Assembly (NCBI GenBank): GCA_903970315.1
Contig: CAJCIJ010000100.1
Location: 1 to 8,641 of the forward strand
Source of the DNA: Actinomycetota bacterium
Lineage (GTDB): Bacteria > Actinomycetota > Thermoleophilia > Solirubrobacterales > Solirubrobacteraceae
Direction: 5' to 3'
Length of the DNA stretch: 8,641 bases
Below, piece after piece: positions 1-8,641 of this stretch (position 1 is its first letter; each line of letters starts with the position of its first letter). The position numbers and the translations under genes are program-made. Under the pieces are notes generated by a model. That model was not told the origin of the DNA. It was given only the letters and a program-made list of their open reading frames with translations, and searched no databases.

Positions 1-171
1 CTCGTTGCGGCGGTGCTCTTGCTCGGTGCGATGGCCGTGCTCACGGTAATCGTGGCGACAAGTGAAGCCACCTCTCCTGGCGGCCTCGTGTTGATTGGCG
101 TCGGCCTGTTCGTCATCCTCGTCCTGGGCGTTGGGATCGTGGGCGCCCTCGCTAAACCTCCTCGCCAATGA
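1..171 (+). CDS. C-terminal end of a small integral membrane protein, function unknown (5' end outside window)
   Basis: The frame is open from base 1 to a TGA at 169-171 and gives the last 56 residues. It consists almost wholly of two hydrophobic segments, about residues 1-20 and 29-50, separated by a short polar turn (SEATSPGG) and followed by a short basic tail (KPPRQ). By the positive-inside rule the tail should lie in the cytoplasm, which makes the last two segments a helical hairpin. No catalytic or family motif is visible, and the N-terminal part is missing, so I do not name it. The reading is supported by the hydrophobic pattern and by the 4-nt ATGA overlap with the next gene, whose own start has no Shine-Dalgarno. 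The two are thus probably co-transcribed and translationally coupled. A role in the cell envelope can be guessed from that neighbour, but only by association. Confidence 0.7.
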   Translation, partial: LVAAVLLLGAMAVLTVIVATSEATSPGGLVLIGVGLFVILVLGVGIVGALAKPPRQ

Positions 172-1283
172 GCACCACCATCTCGCCACTCATCGACGGC
201 GGCTCGGGACGGCGTCGTGACCGCCGCCGGCGTCGGAAAACGCGACGCCGGCGAACCTTGGTGGCGGCGTTTGTGGTGGGGGCCGCCGCTGTTGCTGTTG
301 TGGCCATGGCGTCGGGGTCCCACGGCGGCCACTCCACGGCCGCCCGCCAGCGTGCCCGGGTCCCGGCCGTAGCGGCGGATGTGGCCGGTGGCAAGGCAGT
401 GACGCCGGCGACTGGGCAGCTGTCAACGCTGGGATTACCCCTGGGTCGTCCCCAGCTCACGCTCGCAGGCCTGGGCGAGCCCCAGGAAGATCCCGTCACG
501 ATCGCGCTGCGCCACCCGCCGCGGTCGGGGCTGCTCTTCAACCTCCAGACCGGCAGGGTCCTATGGCAGTGGCATCCAGAACTGCGCATGCCCATCGCGA
601 GCCTCACGAAGATGATGACTGCGCTCGTGGTGGTCTCCTCGACGATGCCGGGCACTTCGGCCAAGGTGACGCGTGCGGCGGTCAACGCCCCCGGGTCCCG
701 GGTGGGCGTGCTGCCCCTGGGCAAGCGGGTGCCAGTGGAATCGCTGCTCTACGGCCTCCTGCTGCCTTCGGGCAACGATGCCGCGGACGCGCTCGCAGAA
801 CACGTCGCCGGCACCCAGCACCGCTTTGTGGTGCAGATGAACGTGCAGGCGGCAGCGCTTGGGCTGGGCTGTACCCAGTACTCAAACCCGTCCGGGTACT
901 TCAACGCAGGCAACTTTTCCTGTGCCGCCGACCTGGCTGAGCTCGCCCACGCCGACCTGGCCCAGCCGCGGATCTCCAGGGTCGTCCGGTCTGCGACCGC
1001 GACCGTGCCATTCCCGATAAAGGGAGGCAAGCTGTACCTGTCCAACAACAACCCCCTGCTCGTCTACGGCTACCGGGGGGCCAACGGGCTCAAGACGGGC
1101 TACACCGAAGCGGCTGGGAAGTGCCTCGTGGCGACCGCGACCCGCAGAGGGGTCACTTTGGGGGTGGTGCTCCTGAACTCGCCCGCTCCGGGAACACAGG
1201 CCCAGCAGCTGCTGGATGCCGGCTTCCAGGACGTCTACGGCCAGCAAGCAGTCGCGGAAGCCGAAATTCCCGGCGGAGTTTGA
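168..1283 (+). CDS. D-alanyl-D-alanine carboxypeptidase (penicillin-binding protein, peptidase S11 family)
   Basis: This 371-residue protein has the three motifs of S11 DD-peptidases in the right order: S-L-T-K at 145-148 with nucleophile Ser145 and base Lys148, S-G-N at 201-203, and K-T-G at 309-311. The family removes the terminal D-Ala from peptidoglycan pentapeptides outside the membrane and binds beta-lactams. Residues 30-48 form one hydrophobic segment after a very Arg-rich N-terminus (13 of residues 15-29 are Arg or Lys), so it is probably an N-terminal signal anchor. A linker of about 65 residues rich in Ala and Gly precedes the catalytic domain (about 115-355). The chain ends soon after that domain, so the beta-rich second domain and C-terminal amphipathic anchor of E. 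coli PBP5 are absent. Cys235 and Cys252 could pair outside the cell. The ATG start lies in an ATGA overlap with the upstream membrane-protein gene and has no Shine-Dalgarno, which suggests coupled translation. Family is sure; the exact paralogue name (dacA, dacB or other) is not. Confidence 0.93.
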   Translation: MSTTISPLIDGGSGRRRDRRRRRKTRRRRTLVAAFVVGAAAVAVVAMASGSHGGHSTAARQRARVPAVAADVAGGKAVTPATGQLSTLGLPLGRPQLTLAGLGEPQEDPVTIALRHPPRSGLLFNLQTGRVLWQWHPELRMPIASLTKMMTALVVVSSTMPGTSAKVTRAAVNAPGSRVGVLPLGKRVPVESLLYGLLLPSGNDAADALAEHVAGTQHRFVVQMNVQAAALGLGCTQYSNPSGYFNAGNFSCAADLAELAHADLAQPRISRVVRSATATVPFPIKGGKLYLSNNNPLLVYGYRGANGLKTGYTEAAGKCLVATATRRGVTLGVVLLNSPAPGTQAQQLLDAGFQDVYGQQAVAEAEIPGGV

Positions 1284-1309
1284 CGGCTTCGAGGCCTGTT
1301 TGAGATAGC

Positions 1310-2539
1310 GTGGGTGGCGCTGTGGACTTAGACGACACGCCTCAACAGGCGCAATACCGACTCACCGTACGCGCCTGGCTTGAGCAGCACCGCTCAGAGG
1401 CCCCGGTGCTCACCGGCCCTGACGCCATCCATGACGAGCACGAGATCATCGCGGCGCGGCGTCGGTGGCAGGGGCGGCTCGCCGAGGGTGGCCTAGCCGG
1501 CGTGACATGGCCCGAGGAATACGGCGGACAGGGCCTTGGGCCGATCGAGCAGGTCATCTGCAACCAGGAGATCTCGCGCGCAAAGGTGCCCGGAATCCTT
1601 GACGTCATCGGTGTCGGGATGCTTGGGCCTACGATCATCGCGCACGGCTCCGATGAGCAGAAGCGGCGCTACCTGGGGCCCATGCTGCACGGCGACGAGG
1701 TCTGGTGTCAGCTGTTCTCCGAGCCCGCCGCCGGCTCCGATCTTGCGGCCGTTCAGACCCGCGCCAAACAGCTGGACGACTCGTCCTGGACGATCACCGG
1801 CCAGAAGGTGTGGACGACAAACGCGCAGTTCGCCTCATACGGCCTGCTGCTGGCACGGACCGACGGCTCGGTCCCCAAGCACAACGGCCTGACCATGTTC
1901 ATCGTGCCCATGGATGCTCCCGGCGTAACCGTGCGCGGCCTGCGCCAGATCTCCGGCGAGGCCGAGTTCAATGAGGTGTTCTTCGATGACGTGCACCTGG
2001 AGGCCGACGCCCACGTCGGCGCGTTGGGCAGCGGTTGGGGCACGGCACTGACCACGCTCATGTTCGAGCGCATCACCCTGGGGCTTGGTGGCGAGGGCCT
2101 GGGCTATGACCCGCTGCGGTTTGCGCGCGCCATCGGCGCCCACGACAGCGCCCGCCGCGATCCCGAGGTCAGACAGCGTCTGGGGGACATCTTGGCCGAG
2201 CTCACAGCGGTGCGCTTCAGCGGCTACCGCATGCTCACCGAGCTGCAGCGGGGCCAGATCCCGGGCCCGGAGGCGGGGCTGGCCAAGGTCACAACCGTCA
2301 ACAACGGCCTCGCCGGCGGCGACTTGATCGCCGACGTCCTGGGCCCCGACGCACTCGCATCCGACAGCGAGTGGACGTACATGATCTCGTTTATCCCCGG
2401 ACTGAAATCCGCCGGCGGCACGGAGGAGATCCTCCGCAACACCATCGGTGAGCGCGTGCTCGGGCTGCCGCCGGAGCCGCGCCTGGACAAGGGCATCCCG
2501 TTCGAGGAGCTGCGCACCAAGGAGACCGCCAAGGTATGA
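1310..2539 (+). CDS. Acyl-CoA dehydrogenase, FadE type, probable catalytic subunit of a heteromeric pair
   Basis: The 409-residue product has acyl-CoA dehydrogenase layout: N-terminal helical domain to about 130, beta domain to about 230, then C-terminal helices. The first family signature is clear as FSEPAAGSD at 136-144, followed by W168-T-T, which pack on flavin and substrate. Glu253 in MFER sits where isovaleryl-CoA dehydrogenase carries its catalytic base, so it is the likely alpha-proton acceptor. The C-terminus has GGTEEILRNTIGERVLGLP (369-387), typical of the family. The R-x-x-F-G...Q element that normally contacts the FAD of the adjacent subunit is not recognisable; the region near 268-275 reads PLRFARAI and no glutamine motif follows. 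That element is present in the next gene, which overlaps this one by 4 nt. The reaction should be oxidation of an acyl-CoA to the 2-enoyl-CoA, with electrons to ETF; such FadE pairs often act on bulky chains such as steroid side chains, but the substrate cannot be read here. The start is uncertain: GTG at 1310 or GTG at 1322, both with weak ribosome sites. Confidence 0.93.
   Translation: MGGAVDLDDTPQQAQYRLTVRAWLEQHRSEAPVLTGPDAIHDEHEIIAARRRWQGRLAEGGLAGVTWPEEYGGQGLGPIEQVICNQEISRAKVPGILDVIGVGMLGPTIIAHGSDEQKRRYLGPMLHGDEVWCQLFSEPAAGSDLAAVQTRAKQLDDSSWTITGQKVWTTNAQFASYGLLLARTDGSVPKHNGLTMFIVPMDAPGVTVRGLRQISGEAEFNEVFFDDVHLEADAHVGALGSGWGTALTTLMFERITLGLGGEGLGYDPLRFARAIGAHDSARRDPEVRQRLGDILAELTAVRFSGYRMLTELQRGQIPGPEAGLAKVTTVNNGLAGGDLIADVLGPDALASDSEWTYMISFIPGLKSAGGTEEILRNTIGERVLGLPPEPRLDKGIPFEELRTKETAKV
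2519..2524 (+). promoter_or_regulatory. Shine-Dalgarno site for the second acyl-CoA dehydrogenase gene
   Basis: AAGGAG sits inside the last codons of the first acyl-CoA dehydrogenase gene, 11 nt before the ATG at 2536. The spacing is a little long, but a second AAGG at 2531-2534 is closer. With the ATGA overlap it supports coupled translation of the two subunits. Confidence 0.5.
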
Positions 2540-3678
2540 ACCTGACGCTGTCCGACGAGCAGCTGCTTCTGCGCGAGGCGGCACGCAACGCACTGGCGCG
2601 CTTCAAGACCTTTCACGCCGCCCGGGCCGCCCTCGAGGACGGGCCCGCGCACGAGCCCCTTCCGGACCTGTGGCCCACCGCGTGTGAGGCCGGCTGGCCG
2701 GGGCTGCTTGTCCACGAAGCCCACGGCGGTGCCGGGCTTGATGCTTTCGACGCCATGCTGGTCATGCAGGAGTGCGGGCGTGTTCTTGCCGGCGTGCCAC
2801 TGCTGGGTCACCTGCCCGCGACTGCGATCTTGGGCGACGCGCCTGCGGCCGCGGACATGCTCGAAGGCCTTGCAAGCGGCGAGCAACGCGCCGCTTACCT
2901 GCCGGCGCAGCCGCCCAACGACCTCACCGACTCCTGGACGTCTGAGCCCGCGCTTGGCACCGATAGGCCGGCAGTGCCCGTGATCGCCGGCAGCGACGAT
3001 CAGGCCACGGTGTCGGGCCACTTCGCGTTCGTTCCCGACGCCCCTGGGGCCGCCACACTGGTGGGCGTCGCAATCAAGGACGGCAACCCTGTGGGTATTG
3101 CCGTGGCAAGCGATGCCCCAGGCGTCGCCATCGAGGCTGTCACGCGTTACGACGCCACGCGATCGTTGGGCCATGTCACCTTGGATGGGACGCCTGCGCT
3201 GATCCTGGATGCCCCTGTCGACTCACTGGTGTCTGCATGGCATCTGGCCCAGGCCCTACTGGCTGCCGAGTCCATTGGCAGCGTCGAGACGGCACTCGAC
3301 GTGTCTGTTCAGTACGCCAAGGAGCGATTTACGTTTGGGCGCGCCATCGGCTCCTACCAGGCTGTCAAGCATTCGCTCACCGAGATCCTGAGGCGCCTTG
3401 AGAACGGCCGTTCGCTGCTGTACTACGCCGGATGGTCGTTCCGGGGCAAGCCCGACGAGTTCGCGCTGGCCTCGGCGTGCGCCCGCTCCGTGGCAGGCCA
3501 CGCTCTGGATCACGCCAGCAGGACAATGATCGCCGTGCACGGCGGAATTGGGGCCACGTGGGAGCACGACGCCCCCCTGTACTTCCGTCGCGCCCAGCTC
3601 TCACGCAGACTGCTCGGTGGCACTGCCGGTGCCACCGACAGGGTCGCCAGCGAGGTGCTGGCCGCCAGCAGCCGCTAG
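2536..3678 (+). CDS. Acyl-CoA dehydrogenase-like subunit, probable non-catalytic partner of the upstream protein
   Basis: This 380-residue protein is an acyl-CoA dehydrogenase homologue with an eroded active site. The N-terminal domain is normal (LSDEQLLLREAAR, then GWPGLLVHEAHGGAG). The SEP-AGSD substrate/flavin loop is degenerate: only SEPALGTD at 136-143 remains, without the tryptophan motif after it. At the Glu position of the medium-chain type (EGT) the sequence reads LGGT at 360-363, so the usual base is lost. It keeps R264-F-x-F-G-x-x-I-G-x-x-Q275 and H335-GGIG followed by TWEHD, the parts that in homotetramers hold the ADP half of FAD bound in the neighbouring subunit. I therefore infer an alpha2-beta2 enzyme with the preceding gene, as known for mycobacterial FadE pairs in cholesterol side-chain breakdown (ChsE1-ChsE2, ChsE4-ChsE5). 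The ATG overlaps the upstream stop in ATGA, and AAGGAG at 2519-2524 lies 11 nt before it, so the two are probably made in equal amounts. Substrate unknown. Confidence 0.9.
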   Translation: MNLTLSDEQLLLREAARNALARFKTFHAARAALEDGPAHEPLPDLWPTACEAGWPGLLVHEAHGGAGLDAFDAMLVMQECGRVLAGVPLLGHLPATAILGDAPAAADMLEGLASGEQRAAYLPAQPPNDLTDSWTSEPALGTDRPAVPVIAGSDDQATVSGHFAFVPDAPGAATLVGVAIKDGNPVGIAVASDAPGVAIEAVTRYDATRSLGHVTLDGTPALILDAPVDSLVSAWHLAQALLAAESIGSVETALDVSVQYAKERFTFGRAIGSYQAVKHSLTEILRRLENGRSLLYYAGWSFRGKPDEFALASACARSVAGHALDHASRTMIAVHGGIGATWEHDAPLYFRRAQLSRRLLGGTAGATDRVASEVLAASSR

Positions 3679-3723
3679 GGCCCGCCCGCGCCGCATCGCA
3701 CGCATACTTGGCGGCAGCCCTCG

Positions 3724-3736
3724 GGGCCTCGGGCCC
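3724..3736. terminator. GC-rich hairpin between convergent genes, possible weak terminator
   Basis: The 82-nt gap (3679-3760) separates the convergent acyl-CoA dehydrogenase and tal genes. Its best hairpin is GGGCC-TCG-GGCCC, five G:C pairs with a triloop, readable on both strands. No T-run follows on either strand, so it is not a classical intrinsic terminator. A second short stem, AGCGT-TGAG-ACGCT, at 3748-3761 just touches the tal stop codon. Either could stall or protect transcript ends, but both may be chance products of high GC. The rest of the gap shows nothing. Confidence 0.3.
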
Positions 3737-3760
3737 ACGCGCGCGCCAGCGTTGAGACGC

Positions 3761-4876
3761 TCAGGCGGTGGCCAGCGCGTTGATCCGGTCGCCCAGCGAG
3801 GCGACGGCTTCGGCGAACGAAGCCGAGAACTTCTCAACACCCTCACGCTCGAGCGTCTCCGTAACGTCGTCGTAGTCCACTCCCGCTTGGGCCAGCTGGT
3901 CAAACAGCGCGTGTGCCTCCTCCAAGCCGTCGTGCAATCGCGGCGCCGGCTCCCCGTGATCCTGGTAGGCCACAACTGTCTCCTCGGGCATGGTGTTGAC
4001 CGTATCCTTGCCAATCAGCTCGTCGACGTAGAGCGTGTCGCGGTAGGCCGGGTTCTTGGTCGATGTCGACGCCCAGAGCACCCGCTGGGGCGTGGCCCCC
4101 TTGCCGGCCAGGTAGTCCCACCGAGGTCCCGTGAATACCTCGCCGTAGTGCTCGTAGGCCAGCTTGGCGTTGGCTATCGCCAGGCGGCCCTTGAGATGGT
4201 CGTGGCCGCCGAGCTCGTCCAGGCGCCTGTCGGCCTCGGTGTCGATCCGCGACACGAAGAAGCTGGCAACCGACGCCACCTTCCCGGGATCGCCGCCCTC
4301 GGCCACCAGCCGCTCCAGGCCGCGTACATAGGACTCCGCCACCTCGGCGTAGCGTTGAAGCGAGAAGATCAGCGTGACGTTGATCGAACAGCCCTTGGCA
4401 ATCGCATCCTCGATCGCCGCCAGGCCGGGCTTGGTGGCGGGGATCTTCACCAGCAGGTTGGGCTTGTCGATCTCGGCGCGCAGCCGCATGGCCTCGCGGA
4501 AGGAGATGAGGGTCTCGTAGGCCAGGCGAGGGTCGACCTCGATGGAGACGTAGCCATCGCGGCCCTTGGTGCGGTCCCAAACACCGCGGAACAGATCGCA
4601 CGCATCCGACACGTCGCGCTGGGCCAGATGCCAGAAGATCTCGTTCGCATCGTGGGTCTCGTGCGCCAGTGCGAGCAGTTCCTCTTCATAGGCCTCGCCT
4701 TCGCTCATGGCCTTCTGAAAGATCGTGGGGTTCGACGTGGCGCCAACGACCGAGTCGTCGTCGATCAACGACTGCATGTGCCCGCCACGAATCGAGCCGC
4801 GCGAGAGGAAGTCGATCCAAACGCTCTGGCCGTAGGCCGACAGCCGTCCCAGGGGTGCATCGGCGCTAGACGCCAT
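3761..4876 (-). CDS. tal: Transaldolase (non-oxidative pentose phosphate pathway)
   Basis: The 371-residue product is a full-length transaldolase of the longer actinobacterial type. It transfers the dihydroxyacetone unit between sedoheptulose 7-phosphate and glyceraldehyde 3-phosphate, giving erythrose 4-phosphate and fructose 6-phosphate, in the cytoplasm. The first family signature is GATSNPTIF at 45-53; the second is LLVKIPATKPG at 141-151, where Lys144 forms the Schiff base with the substrate. Other typical stretches are V-W-I-D22 near the N-terminus, S-I-N-V-T-L-I-F at 164-171, and WASTSTKNPAYRDTLYVDEL at 269-287 with the phosphate-site arginine region. No residue expected in the active site looks lost. 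The ATG at 4874-4876 lies 5 nt after the tkt stop, with GGACGG (plus-strand 4885-4890, complement) about 8 nt before it, so tal is the second gene of a tkt-tal operon. The actinobacterial partners often found after tal (zwf, opcA, pgl) are not here; the next gene is convergent. Confidence 0.97.
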   Translation of the reverse strand: MASSADAPLGRLSAYGQSVWIDFLSRGSIRGGHMQSLIDDDSVVGATSNPTIFQKAMSEGEAYEEELLALAHETHDANEIFWHLAQRDVSDACDLFRGVWDRTKGRDGYVSIEVDPRLAYETLISFREAMRLRAEIDKPNLLVKIPATKPGLAAIEDAIAKGCSINVTLIFSLQRYAEVAESYVRGLERLVAEGGDPGKVASVASFFVSRIDTEADRRLDELGGHDHLKGRLAIANAKLAYEHYGEVFTGPRWDYLAGKGATPQRVLWASTSTKNPAYRDTLYVDELIGKDTVNTMPEETVVAYQDHGEPAPRLHDGLEEAHALFDQLAQAGVDYDDVTETLEREGVEKFSASFAEAVASLGDRINALATA

Positions 4877-4881
4877 CGCAG

Positions 4882-8641
<3,760 letters not shown>

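Noticed and set aside
403..408. Residues 403-408 of transketolase (GGAADL in place of GGSADL) as a sign of lost function; numbers here are residues
   Set aside because: The phosphate-binding Ser411 and Arg384 and all cofactor residues are kept, so this is ordinary variation.
152..724. Minus-strand open frame of 190 codons opposite the start of the carboxypeptidase gene
   Set aside because: Its Arg, Pro and Ala-rich product mirrors the GC-rich repetitive codons of the real gene, and it overlaps the SLTK motif region on the other strand.
2224..3174. Minus-strand open frame of 316 codons across the acyl-CoA dehydrogenase junction, with a similar one at 1835-2593
   Set aside because: Both are antisense to two well-supported dehydrogenase genes and show low-complexity composition without motifs.
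3748..3761. AGCGT-TGAG-ACGCT stem at the tal stop as a separate terminator
   Set aside because: Five pairs with no T-run on either strand is too weak to call on its own; it is noted only under the intergenic hairpin.

Overview
The window is a high-GC stretch of bacterial chromosome with dense coding, ATGA stop-start overlaps and GTG/TTG starts. The protein style (actinobacterial transaldolase of about 370 aa, transketolase with an SDGDLMEG thiamine motif, paired acyl-CoA dehydrogenases) suggests an actinobacterium, perhaps of the Thermoleophilia/Solirubrobacterales type. That placement is inferred from remembered family resemblance, not from a search.

Left part, plus strand (1-3678): the last 56 codons of a small membrane protein overlap by 4 nt the start of a D-alanyl-D-alanine carboxypeptidase-type serine peptidase (168-1283). 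After a 26-nt gap come two acyl-CoA dehydrogenase genes (1310-2539 and 2536-3678), again joined by a 4-nt ATGA overlap. The two paralogues carry complementary parts of one active site. The first has the substrate/flavin loop and a candidate catalytic Glu; the second has the R-x-x-F-G...Q motif and a Gly-rich loop that in this family contact FAD from the neighbouring subunit. They are therefore best read as alpha and beta subunits of one heteromeric enzyme. These four genes could be one transcription unit.

Middle part, minus strand (3761-6981): tkt and tal form a two-gene operon for the non-oxidative pentose phosphate pathway, tkt first, 5 nt apart. It converges on the acyl-CoA dehydrogenase genes across a short gap (3679-3760) that holds a GC-rich hairpin without a T-run.

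Right part, plus strand (7091-8641, open at the window edge): the first 517 codons of DNA gyrase subunit B, including the whole ATPase/transducer region and the start of the Toprim domain. A strong Shine-Dalgarno supports a TTG start 25 codons before the first conserved-looking ATG. The 109-nt gap between the divergent tkt and gyrB starts holds overlapping -10-like hexamers on both strands and a perfect 7-bp GC hairpin followed by TTT in the gyrB leader.

Most of the window is core metabolism and housekeeping. I see no phage, transposon, CRISPR array, tRNA or rRNA, and no convincing new defence or accessory system. The points most worth checking are the split active site of the acyl-CoA dehydrogenase pair and the gyrB leader hairpin with its possible shared promoter. 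No gene-free stretch exceeds 110 nt.
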